From Flectonema sp. DT1601 (Eukaryota; Euglenozoa; Diplonemea; Diplonemida; Diplonemidae), in the NCBI GenBank assembly GCA_964019425.1, contig OZ025783.1:744001-808000 (forward strand): a DNA stretch of 64,000 nt, read 5' to 3'. Made by a program: the position numbers and the translations under genes. The notes under the pieces are model-generated. The model made no database searches. It saw only the letters and a list, made by a program, of their open reading frames with translations, and was not told the DNA's origin. Positions 54,120 to 64,000 of this stretch are shown here, in pieces. Every line of letters begins with the position of its first letter. Position 1 is the stretch's first letter.

Positions 54120-55259
54120 ATGGCCGGCAATAGAGAAATTGTTCTTCACGTAACGGGTCTACCAGCAGATATGACAAAGAGAGAATTGTTCTGGGCGTTT
54201 GGTACTTTTCCGGGGCACATAAACGGTGAGTTGTCAAGCAATGGAACAGATGCATCTGTCATGTTTGAAAGCAGAGAGTTTGCAGAGGTAGCAAAGGCGG
54301 CAACTGACCGGATGGAATTTCGTGTCGATGGAGCTCCTAAAACTACAATTCGAGTAGACCTCGGGAATCAAAAGTCGCGGAATATCAGAAGTGACGGGAA
54401 GATCATCACTCCACCAACACCAACAGAAGCAGTTACTCCTCTCAGTGGATCTCCTCTTACATTACAAAACCCTGTCTTGTATCCGACTTCTGTTATCGCT
54501 GCACCACCCCCACTTCCTCAAACTCAAAATGTGGGGCAACTGACCGGCACTCTGCCAACTCCAACTCCAACTACCGTTCCAGCTACCCCGCCATCTGTTG
54601 TTGTTGGAGGAGTTCCACCACAATTCACAGCACCTTCTTATCAACAGACTATTGGGGTACCTGCTCTACCACAACAGCCTTTAATTTACAACATTCCTCA
54701 ACAGAATCAGACGCAGCTGCAGCAACAGCAACCTCAGCAACCGCGTCAGGCTGTTGACCCGTCAACACCTCTTGCAGCTCCAATTATTACTTCGGGAAAT
54801 GTGGCAGCTGCTGCTATCGGTGCACCAGCTCAACAAGTAAACAACGCAAATCGCTTCTATACCACTCACATGCCTTATGCTGCTGTTGACATGTCGCAAC
54901 CACAGACACAGCAGCCAACACCGCAACTGACACCTCAGCAACCTCAACAGCAGCAGCAATTGTTTGTCCAACCACAACTCCCCGCAGCACCTGCAGCACA
55001 AGAGCGCTCTGGCAACGAAAACTCGCAGACCCTCTATGTCAGCCGCATCCCTGCTGGAGTAACTGAGGCACAAACAAACGCCCTCTTCTCCGGAGTTCAG
55101 GTCACTAAAATAAAACGCTCAGGTAGCAAGGCCTGGCTGTTCTTCGCTTCAAAGGAAATTGCAGACATTGCGATGGTACAGTTAAATAATTATTCTTTTA
55201 TTCCGAATGAACAGCAGTTGAAGGTTGTATATGCTAGGAATGAGATGAGAGGTTCTTAG
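54120..55259 (+). CDS. RNA-binding protein with two RRMs and a Gln/Pro-rich linker
   Basis: 379 residues from the ATG after the nearer acceptor. RRM1 is at about 5-85 (VLHVTGLPADMTKRELFWAF, RNP1 around ASVMFESREFA). RRM2 is at about 305-376 (LYVSRIP; AWLFFASKEIA). Between them about 200 residues are rich in Pro, Gln and Thr and probably disordered. The first RRM is a close paralogue of the one at 50960, with the shared RELFWxFxTFPG. An in-frame ATG at 54018, right after the stronger acceptor, would add 34 residues of unlikely composition (four Cys and three Phe in a short run). I prefer the later start but both forms are possible. Confidence 0.88.
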   Translation: MAGNREIVLHVTGLPADMTKRELFWAFGTFPGHINGELSSNGTDASVMFESREFAEVAKAATDRMEFRVDGAPKTTIRVDLGNQKSRNIRSDGKIITPPTPTEAVTPLSGSPLTLQNPVLYPTSVIAAPPPLPQTQNVGQLTGTLPTPTPTTVPATPPSVVVGGVPPQFTAPSYQQTIGVPALPQQPLIYNIPQQNQTQLQQQQPQQPRQAVDPSTPLAAPIITSGNVAAAAIGAPAQQVNNANRFYTTHMPYAAVDMSQPQTQQPTPQLTPQQPQQQQQLFVQPQLPAAPAAQERSGNENSQTLYVSRIPAGVTEAQTNALFSGVQVTKIKRSGSKAWLFFASKEIADIAMVQLNNYSFIPNEQQLKVVYARNEMRGS

Positions 55260-56021
55260 TGGACTAGGGAGTAACAAGAATGAATAACTTGCGCGCTTAC
55301 GGTAACAGCCGTACCGGTACTGTTTAGCCGGTATTACCAGCTTAGGGGCATACAGATGTGACACTAGTGAGACGATGGGTTGCACATTCGAAGCAGCCTC
55401 TGAACTCGCTGAACCTCGCCACAAGCTCTTTTTTTATCATTTCTTGTCTTGTGAAAAATGAGCTTTTTTTTTTTTTTTTTTTTGAATATTTTTTTCTTTT
55501 CATTCTTCATCCTGTAATCAATATCTGTGTAACCCCTAACAAATCCCACTGAGGCTTTCTACTGTAGCTGGGATAATTCTTCTATGCAGCCTTGTATTAG
55601 TTTAGCTGCCGTGATTTGCTGTTTGTGTCGCGTTCAGTTCTCTTCTTTCTATTGCCACATACTGCCAATGACTTCCTTAAATTGCTAGGTGTTTTGTTCT
55701 TTGAGTGACGTTTTTTTTATACTGCGTTTCTTCTCTTGGGTGGACCCTCTTGGAAAACACGAGAAAAAAGAAGGAAAAATAAACAAAAAATGAAACTAAA
55801 AAATGTTCTGAATGAGTGGTGTATTGCTTTTCCAGCTACCATCATATATAAAATTATGTCATCTGACTGCCAACCCCTCGCTACTCCCTTTGTTTTTTTT
55901 TTTTGCCTTCCCTTTTCCTTTTTTCACGAAAAAAAGAAGAAATTGATGGCTAACACGTGTAAACCCTGTTTTTCATGAAAAAAAGAAAAAAAAACTCATA
56001 TGGTTTTTTTTCGATGGGGGA

Positions 56022-56086
56022 CAAAGTTTCGTTTTTTTTTTTTTTTTTTTTTTTTTTTCATTTCTAAAAAAAAAAACGAAACTTTG
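56022..56086. repeat. Perfect 21-bp foldback
   Basis: CAAAGTTTCG followed by eleven T at 56022-56042 pairs exactly with eleven A followed by CGAAACTTTG at 56066-56086. The loop is 23 bases and mostly T. Confidence 0.85.
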
Positions 56087-56372
56087 ATAATAATTTATGA
56101 ATACAGGAATTATATACCGTTTTGCTGAGAAGAAACGTAGACTAACGAAATTTGAGGATGCCTATGGCAAGCAAACCTTGAGCAAAACTATCTAGCTTTT
56201 TTTCGTTGAAGCTGTAAATGGGTTTGTCATTTCTTGTTTATGATAAAAAACACTGGATTTATTGCCTTCTTTATATTTTTTAACCAACCAAGGAACATAA
56301 AAAAAAAGCAATTATTTCTTTTTTTTCTACCTGTTTAGTGTGGTTAGTTTATTTTTAACTGTGTGTACAATC

Positions 56373-56410
56373 CCTTTGGTCAGCAGCATGCTCTCTGTGC
56401 TGACCAAAGG
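56373..56410. repeat. Perfect 13-bp hairpin
   Basis: CCTTTGGTCAGCA (56373-56385) pairs exactly with TGCTGACCAAAGG (56398-56410) around a 12-base loop. It is more G+C-rich than its surroundings. Confidence 0.9.
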
Positions 56411-57379
56411 CCGCTTGTCGTAGGATAAATTTAATTATTTTTTATCCATTTCGTTCTCTATGTTAGTTCTTTTCTTTATCGCTTGTGCTCTTCATTTTTA
56501 AGGGGAAGAGTGAATAGACGAATTTAAAAAAAATTGAAAAAAAAAAAAAAAAAAAAGATAATTTGGAAGATGAACATGTGGAAATGGAGGCAGAATGAAG
56601 CATTAGAGGTTTCTTCATCACTTCACCCTTGTTTTTTGAATTCCTAGACTCTGCTCATAGGGAGGGAGGGGAAAAAAAAAAATTTGATAACAAAAAAAAA
56701 AAATAAAACTTTAAAAAAAAAATCCCAAAAAAAAAAAAATTTAAGAAAAAAAATGAAACGAATAGACATCGGTTATAAAGCGCTGTCAAGGCCTTTTCTA
56801 TTCCCTTCTTCCAGTAATTACCATCACTCACACTTATTTTGCTTGATTCCTTTAAACTGTACTTACGATGTTCTGCACAACACCTGTCTGTGACTGATCA
56901 AGAAACGAAATAAACGAAAAAAAAAAAAAAAAAAAACAAAGAAATCAACAAAAAAAAAAAAAAATTCACGATATCGGGGGGTGCCTTCTCCTCAAGGAGG
57001 ATGTCCTATGGTTTGCAGCTTGAGAGCTTACCCTAGGTTTTCTTTCCTACCTAGAACACGAATTGCTTTCACAAAAAAAAAAAAAAAAGAGGGAAAAATA
57101 AATAACTAAAAGAATTAAGAAAAGTGAACCCCCTCCCCACGAAAGAAATTATTTTTAAAAAAAATAAACACTCACGCACTATTATTTTATTATTAACACA
57201 CAAAACAAAAAAAAAGCATTCTGAACAGGAATGTTAACTTGCTAAGTGAATTTATCCAGGATCTCTTCACAGATCGTAACATCTAAACACATACCCATAT
57301 TATTAGGTAGTTGTCCTTGTCTTGTTTGTTTTGTTTTGAATTTTAGCTGATCCGTTTCCCGTAATTGTAACCAAAGAGA

Positions 57380-57411
<32 letters not shown>

Positions 57412-57694
57412 GAAGGGAAAAAAAAAAAAAAGAAAAAAACAGATCAAAAATAAGAACGGTCGCAGATATTATTTCTGCTGTGTGTGTGGTAAGCTGAAGT
57501 CCAACCTGACAGGTTTAGTACTTGCGTTTGTCAGCTGGCTGATGAGCTTTCAACCATTTTAGTTTTGAACTCTCAAACTCTGACGACCGGTTTGATATTT
57601 TGGATTCCTGATCAACATTTCTGGTTTTTTTGGTGCCGCCTCCATTCTTTTGGGAGTTTGTAACAGTATTATTCACGAAAAAATAAAAAAAAAA

Positions 57695-58185
57695 GGGTTA
57701 TGGTCCAAAATACACCTGTGGCCCAACATCACCGAAGTGGCCCAAAATACACCAAACCTGTGGGACCTGGGGCTCCGGCCTGACTGTGCACCCTGGGGTC
57801 CCAACCACATAGCTGGGTATGAGGATGTCATGGTCACCCGAATTTTGTGGGTTCCCAACTTGTGACCAGGTATTACTCATACAACCATGAGGGTTTAGAG
57901 CGTAACTTGAAATACTGGAGGTGCATCACAACGCCAACAGAGACATACTACAATCGAAAAGCTCAATTTGCCACCTTTGTACCCTCGAGGAGGATGAAGA
58001 GGATTTATCAGATTCCGTCACAGAACCGGATTCTGAGACGTGCTTACTGTATAAGTTGTTATAAATCCGAAAATTGAACCCGTGGGAGCGTTTCCGTGCA
58101 CAAATTGATTTACGAGTTCCCAAAGCCAGGTTCGGTATATTTTGGGCCATTTGCAAAAAAAGAGGTGTATTTTGGGCCAGTGCCC
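57695..58185. mobile_element. MITE-like element with about 60-bp terminal inverted repeats
   Basis: 491 bp. The left end (57695-57760) and right end (58126-58185) are imperfect inverted repeats. Both begin GGG, then have TGGYCCAAAATACACC and, further in, TGGCCCAAAATAYACC and AACCTG. TGGCCCAAAATACACC occurs exactly on both strands (57739-57754 and 58163-58178). The element sits inside an A run: about ten A flank it on the left and seventeen on the right, so the target duplication cannot be defined. It holds no convincing open frame and is richer in G+C than its surroundings. This is a non-autonomous DNA transposon by structure; the superfamily is not recognised. Confidence 0.75.
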
Positions 58186-61100
58186 AAAAAAAAAAAAAAA
58201 AACTTGTGTGCACATCATATCCACTGACACTCAAAGTGTGCTGTAGTCATTTGGTGACCCTGCTAAAGCCCAGTGGGTGTTCCGTTTGTGTGAAATATAT
58301 GAAGTAAAGCAGGAAGCAAGTTTGAAAGGTCTCCTGTGGATTGACCTTCTTTTTCAAAAAAAAAAAAAAAAAAAATAGATAAATAAATTGTTACCTGCAG
58401 TACTATAGACAGAGGAATGAGTAAAGCTCTTAAATCTTCCAGAAAGGGAAGTAGTTTTTTTTTTTTTATATTTATTTGATTGATAATGTCCTTTAAGAAA
58501 AAAAAGGGAGTGTTTTTTTATATTTTTCTTTTTTTCCCGACACAGGCGATCGGCTTTTTAAAAAAGATAACAAAGAGAATGAAAATTAGTAGTAGTACCC
58601 GGCAATTGGATTTCTCTGGCAAAAAAAAGAAAAGAAAAACAAGAAAAAAGTTTATAAACCTTAGAGAGAAAAACAACTTGTGTCAAAGGACGCATAGCGA
58701 AAGACAGCGTATGCACAACTGCTTACTTTTATTCTTCCGTTCTTGGCTCCTCTTCCCTCTATTTTTTAATATACATATCTTTTTTTTGTTCTTTTTGAGT
58801 TGAATGACATCATAACTCACTGTCTTATTATTAAGTACGTTTTCCTCATAAGAACACATTGTACCCGATAACTTAGCAAAATAGGGCTGTTGGTTGTCGT
58901 TCTTCCTCCGCTTTTAATAAATTTCATATTTTTTTTCCCCCTCGTCCAACAAGCGAAAAATTGTCAGAACAAAAAAAAAAAAAAAAAAAAAAACCTAGTT
59001 AAAAATTCATATTTTAACTGGCGGCGTGCGTGTGATAAAACCTTCCTATTATTCCGTTTCAGGAAATTTTGGAAACAATTAATCATGCACCAGCGCAACA
59101 CAAACAAAAGTTTTTTTTTATTTATTTGTCTTTTTTTTTTTTTTTTTTTTGCACTGCATAAAAATCATTGTAAAGATACATGTATCTGAAGCCCTGTTGT
59201 GCAGTTTTTTTGTAAACGGGTGCCACATCAATGGTAGTATTAAAAGCGACCAAATATTATTTTTTTTGTTCTTTCCAGCTAAGATCTGTTAGTCTCTGAG
59301 TTGCTTATTTGCTTGCGTGTTGCTGCTGTCTTCAGCCTCAAATAAACGAGTTGATCTAATACCTTGTGATGAATACATTCGTATCATCGCGTAGTCTAAA
59401 TAACTACCCAGGTATAATAACCTCGCTTTTACCTGGCGAAAAAAACTTTCTTGTTTCTCTTTTTTCCACATTAGAAGAGAGGCATTATTTTTTTATATAG
59501 TTAGGAATGCGTTGGATGGTTAGTCACAAGGCGGAGGCCTCGCTGTCCCCATAAATATTCTAAAAAAAAAAAAAAAAATAAAGTTTATGAGCATTGCTTT
59601 GTTCTTTTTCTTCTTACCATATTCCGGGGAAAGGGAACCACTCTTGACAAGATAAGAACATCGTACGAACCAAAGAAAAAAAAGAATTACTGTGTGGTTC
59701 GTCAAAATAAATTATTATTCTCGTCTCGCTTCTACCAAGATGTGGGTGGCTGGGTGGGTGTGAGTATTTTCAGATCTAGAGCCTGTCTGTTATGCACCAT
59801 GCCCTTCCCTTGTTTCCGCTCAATCACTCGTAAACCGTTTCTACCTTTGTTTTTAAATTGCGAGACAATATTCACGGAAGAAAAAAAAAACACAATATAA
59901 CCTTTTGAAAAGGGTATTTGTATGAAATGTAATGTAATTCAAAAAGGCCGCTGGTATACATGTTTAGTCGCGGAACCTGTTCTTACCGTTGTTAAATACT
60001 AATTGTTTACTGACGATTTGTTTAATAGCGACTAACAAAGGACTCACAGATTACTTTTATTCATTCTAACGATTATTCGTTGACATAATTATTGCTAGGA
60101 CTTTGCTGCATTCCCCCCTCCCCTTTTTACATGGCAAGGTTTGGCTGAAACGTATTTAGTTTTAGCCACAAGTTGCTTTATATTTAATTACAGTATCAAG
60201 TTACCCCCCCTTTTTTTTTCTCTCGTTTCCTTTATAAGCAACTGTCCTGTTGTTAGAGGGACTTTAATTCAACACGACTTATTAATCTTTTTTCTTTTTT
60301 GAAACGTTTTCTTTTTTCCCCCCCCTTTTTTTCTAGTACTGCAGAATATGTGAGTACTTTTGTTGGTCCTGTCGCCTGCCTAGCGGGTGACATTCAATGT
60401 GGATCTGCTTCACTACCACCTTCACCACTACTATCGTCCGTTTTGTTATTTTTGGCGTACTCTATCTTATGCGTTCATTCACGTTGGGAACAAATCACCT
60501 ACAATTGAAACATGACTTTCCTCCCCCTCACGCCCGTATTTGCCTCGCCTCCGGAATCCGTGCGAGGCAATTGGGATTTTTCATTTTTTTTTTAAATGTA
60601 TTTTTTTTCCTGCTTCTCTTTTTCATACACGAAGGAGAGATCCTCGTCCTGTCTCTTTTTTTTTTTTTTTTTTTCCCTTTTTTTCCAATGGCAAAACAAA
60701 AAAAACAAAAAAAAAAAAAAAATTGAACAGGAAATTTAATTGTAACTGCTGGTATCGAGTTGGCTTCAGAGTGCTATTCCTTGGGCCTTGTTTTACTTGT
60801 TTTTCGTCTGCTGCACATTGCGGCAGAGTTGCTCAAGGTTTCTTGATTAGGAAATAACAGATGCACGCACTCAGATGGGGAAACGAAGCTCAGCATAAAT
60901 AAATATTGTACTTTTGTTTTAAAGTAGTTTTGCTTTTCTAGTCTTCCGAATACATCTGTGCAAAGGACAGCAGGTTTTCCCCAACTCCGAAACCTCAAAA
61001 GCAACGCCTTATTCTTTCTTCAGAAATAAGGACTTCACACAATTTAGCATATATGATAGGATTCTTAATTGTTAGTATCAGAAAAATCTGTATTTCGCAG

Positions 61101-61408
61101 AGGGGTAGCACACACCTTAGGTGAAAGCTTTGTTCTGTTTCTTACCCAGAAATCGATAAATCCCTTTAGTCGAGCGATTATGCAGTATCTGGGTACTTAT
61201 CAGAGTTTCTTATCATAAGTGAATTTGATTCGCGTTTTTCTTATTCCAATCCTTTTTTACGAAACTAAAAAAACGAAAAAAAAAAAAAAAAAAATCTTCT
61301 ACTTACATGCAATGTTCATGGACTGATGAGACACAAAAAAAAAAACAAAAAAAAAAAAACAGGAATGAGTTAAAGAAATGAAAAAAATAAATAAATGAAG
61401 TGACATAC

Positions 61409-61667
61409 TCTTCTCAAAAACTAGCATTTCGTCTTTCCTATCTCCACTACCGATCTTTGTGAGGTTTTCTGACAGCTGATTGTGCATTTTGTTATGTAGC
61501 ACGAAACTATTAGTAGTTAGGCATGCATGAATCACTTCACAGGTGTCTTGCGACGTTGTGGTTTGGTTCTTTGGTAGAATAACTTCATTATAGCTACTAC
61601 TGGTACCTTGAATGCACCATATCAGCTCTTCATTAATCTCAGTGAAGAAAATCACAACACGCGCAGT
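61409..61667 (-). other. Doubtful minus-strand exon
   Basis: On the minus strand an acceptor-like GAACACAG is followed by 86 open codons of mixed amino-acid composition. A donor GTATGTCA follows immediately. The translated stretch matches no family I know. An open run of this length can be expected by chance somewhere in AT-rich DNA of this size, so it is only a candidate. Confidence 0.22.
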
Positions 61668-61769
61668 CTGTGTTCTATCTTTTTTTTTTGACAATATTTA
61701 TTGTTTGAGATAAAGTACGATGGCATTCGGGGTTAAAGATAGCTGAAATCCTCTGGCCCGTCGCTCGCC

Positions 61770-61804
61770 AGCAAGAAGAGAGCGCTATAGCGCTTATTCT
61801 TGCT
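61770..61804. repeat. Nested palindrome
   Basis: The outer arms AGCAAGAA (61770-61777) and TTCTTGCT (61797-61804) enclose the perfect palindrome AGCGCTATAGCGCT (61781-61794). Confidence 0.85.
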
Positions 61805-64000
61805 TGTGTATAACAAAAAGAAACTACGCTTCATTTTTTACGATGCTAGTTATTCTTCTCTTCATACAATCAAGTCGAATAGGTTCGCAATGGACGAAAT
61901 CCAACTTATTTTTCGCCTCGTCTACTCTGTTGTGTGATCGAAGAGAGAAGAGTTAGTTCTCAAAAGGCGGTTCATTGAATACCCTTTTTTGGAAGAGAGA
62001 AAAAATCCTGAGTTCCTAAGCAGCTCCCAGCTGACTCTCCGCATACGTTTGTATTCGGCGGAACGCTAATCCAGCTGAACTTCACATGAGCAGCAATTGA
62101 ATGTCGCTTGCGGATTATGAAAATCTCTCATTTCTGTGCGCAACGGATTGCTTTGGTTTCCAATTATTACTTTTCTTATTTATTGGATCTCGTTAAACAG
62201 GATTTAACGTTGATCTTGTCTTTAATACCTTTCACTTATTATTATTATATTGTTGTCCAGGTGAATGCAGTTTCGGCTCTCTGGACAGCTCGTTTTTCCC
62301 TTTGTTGCTTTGTGTTTCGGGTTCAGAGTTTTCTTGTTGAACATCGTTACCCGATAACATTATTTTATTGAACTATTATTTTATTTTTTATTTTAGAAAA
62401 TATATCTTGCATTGGTGACTAATATTTTTTTTTTTATTTGCATTCAGTGAATGGATTACACCAAACCCTTTTGTGTAAAAAAAAAAAGGTAATCCTTACC
62501 CGTTGTACTGCGGTTATTTTGGGTTCTTATTTCATTGCCCCTATCCTGAAGCTTTTTCAGGTCTTTCTGGATTATTTTTGACATCTCTTGCTATTCACTT
62601 AAAAAAAAAAAAAAAACAACCATTCAGATTAACCTTTTATTTCGTTTAGAACACAGACAGAATCCTGTCGCACGGGGAAATAAATCATGACCATATAAAT
62701 ATCGGCTTTCAATCTGAAAAGTTTATTCTCCCACTACGTCGGTACAAAAAAAAAAAAAAAAAAAAAAAAACGGCATATTTCCCACTAGAAGATAGTTGGG
62801 TTTTATCAAAGAGATAGGTTCTCGCATTTTTCTATCAAGTTGTGCGAAGACTTCATGATAAATAAATAGTATGAGTATTTGTTTGTTGTGCTCAACAACT
62901 AAAAAATGTTTCCCAAGAGGTCTCTTCAAATATGATTGTGTTGAATACACAACGAATATGAACAAATAAAGTCTTAGTTAGAAGTCTGGTGATCTGAATC
63001 CTGTGTTTTTGTAGTTGATGTTTATATTTAATCCGCCTGCTCGCTGTGGGATAAAAAGAAAGAAAAAAAATTACAACTATTTAGAATAACGGCCTAAAAA
63101 TAAGTTTCTTTTCATCTAAGTGTGGTCCCAGGGAGTTTTGACACCGAATTGGCACCAAATATCGAAAAAAAACAAAACAAAAAAAAAATTTGTTACGGAA
63201 CTGACGGTGAAAATCTTATTTTTTTTGGGTCGGTGTTCTGAAGAACGTGTAATATAATTTTCCGCTTTTACTCTCTGACGCCACGGTTATCTTCGCACGT
63301 TTGCTTTGCGCTATCCCTGACTGGTTTTCAAAAGCAATCATACTGAAAGTTATTTTTCATCTATCTTCTCTCCCATTTTTGCTAAAGAGATTCTTACTTA
63401 TCTCACGCTATCCCATAACCGATTTCACGATTTCCAGAATATTAAAAAACAAGCTACCTTACCCTGGGTTGGTCGTTTGTTGCGAAAAGCGGCACTGTCC
63501 GTTTATATACCTGCTACGTTTCAAAAGAAATATTTTTTATTTTTGCTACTAAAGGTTCCACTGCTATGTTAGTTAAACAGAAATAGCTGCTGTTAATTAT
63601 CTGTCTACTGAATGTAGAAATCATTCTTTTTCGCTATTATTTCTTTTTTTTACATAGGAATTCCTATTGCGTAGTTTGGTTAAACTAAAAAGAGAAGAAC
63701 GAGACGGGAGGGAGAGGGGGAAAAAAAAGAATAAAAAAAAATCGTATTTCAACCAGCTGTTTAGTGTTGGATTACTGTTGCTTGAACGCCCAATTTCTTT
63801 AATGGTGGATAACCAGCCTAAAGTGCAGGCTCTTCCAGCTTATTGACCCCCACTAATTTTAGTTGTTTTCTTTGGTTTTTACAGCCGCTCACAGTTCTTT
63901 GTTTGCTTATTTATTTTGCTCTTTTTTTTTTTTTTTTTTTTTTCCCCCGCCTCTCGTTTTTTTTTTTTTTTTTTTTGACACTTCTTGTGACCCCACTATT

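Larger units (their letters stand above)
55260..57694. other. Gene-free stretch with foldbacks
   Basis: No gene is seen in 2.4 kb. It contains a 21-bp perfect foldback at 56022-56086, a 13-bp perfect hairpin at 56373-56410, and many A and T runs (57384-57411 among the longest). Open frames are short and consist mostly of Lys or Phe. Confidence 0.5.
58186..64000. other. Right-hand stretch without a convincing gene
   Basis: 5.8 kb dominated by A and T tracts (for example 59130-59150, 62745-62770, 63931-63952). A possible minus-strand exon lies at 61409-61667. A palindrome lies at 61770-61804 in a slightly GC-richer patch (61700-62110). A copy of the ACAGTATCAA motif lies at 60190. No plus-strand coding region of normal codon character was found. 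Confidence 0.45.

Noticed and set aside
53935-54120. Spliced-leader RNA gene or U-type snRNA in the spacers
   Set aside because: I searched by eye for the kinetoplastid leader ending and for U1, U2, U4, U5 and U6 core words and found none; copies A-D remain only unassigned structured repeats.
57698-58307. Open frames inside and across the MITE-like element
   Set aside because: Short, overlapping on both strands and produced by the inverted ends; no transposase features.
58480-58803. Lys/Phe-rich open frame after the MITE
   Set aside because: Composition follows A and T tracts; no domain, no acceptor and no sensible codon pattern.

Overview
The window is nuclear DNA of a flagellated, single-celled eukaryote. 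Coding DNA of ordinary composition alternates with A/T-rich spacers packed with homopolymer T and A tracts. Sixteen protein genes are supported and all lie on the + strand, including an axonemal dynein heavy chain cut by the window's left edge. Every gene whose 5' end is visible has a candidate splice-acceptor AG within about 35 bases upstream of its start codon, usually after a T-rich stretch. One-directional gene order plus an acceptor just before each ATG is what polycistronic transcription with spliced-leader trans-splicing would look like. An IMP dehydrogenase ending in the peroxisomal/glycosomal signal SKL points the same way. A euglenozoan (kinetoplastid or diplonemid relative) is my best guess, but this is inference: no spliced-leader gene was recognised. 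At least four genes also carry ordinary GT-AG introns: six introns of 63-118 nt.

Layout: 0-7.4 kb, dynein heavy chain (3' part); 8.4-9.0 kb, zinc-finger protein; 12.4-14.4 kb, coiled-coil multipass membrane protein of unknown family; 16.0-21.4 kb, Doa10/MARCH6-type ER ubiquitin ligase; 22.2-26.7 kb, giant Pro/Thr-repeat surface-type membrane protein; 30.4-33.7 kb, CFAP70; 34.0-36.1 kb, cytochrome b5-sphingolipid desaturase fusion; 36.8-37.5 kb, EMC3; 38.3-39.7 kb, EF-hand coiled-coil protein; 40.3-41.1 kb, 11S/PA28 proteasome activator; 42.4-43.9 kb, IMP dehydrogenase; 44.5-46.0 kb, leucine-rich-repeat membrane protein; 46.4-48.3 kb, quinone-oxidoreductase-like protein; 48.9-50.0 kb, membrane-anchored LOG-family protein; 51.0-51.7 and 54.1-55.3 kb, two related RRM proteins. 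From 55.3 kb to the end no convincing gene is seen. That stretch holds a 491-bp element with terminal inverted repeats, several foldbacks, and at most a doubtful minus-strand exon.

The genes do not form one pathway. They cover flagellar motility (dynein, CFAP70), ER protein quality control (Doa10-like ligase, EMC3), proteasome activation (PA28), sphingolipid and purine metabolism, surface proteins and RNA binding. The most unusual points are a small beta-rich domain that seems to have been added to four unrelated proteins here, the b5-desaturase fusion with a long insert, a family of hairpin-bearing intergenic repeats that may be RNA genes, and the MITE-like element at 57.7 kb. The PT-repeat gene carries a higher-order minisatellite with a dominant 210-bp period.
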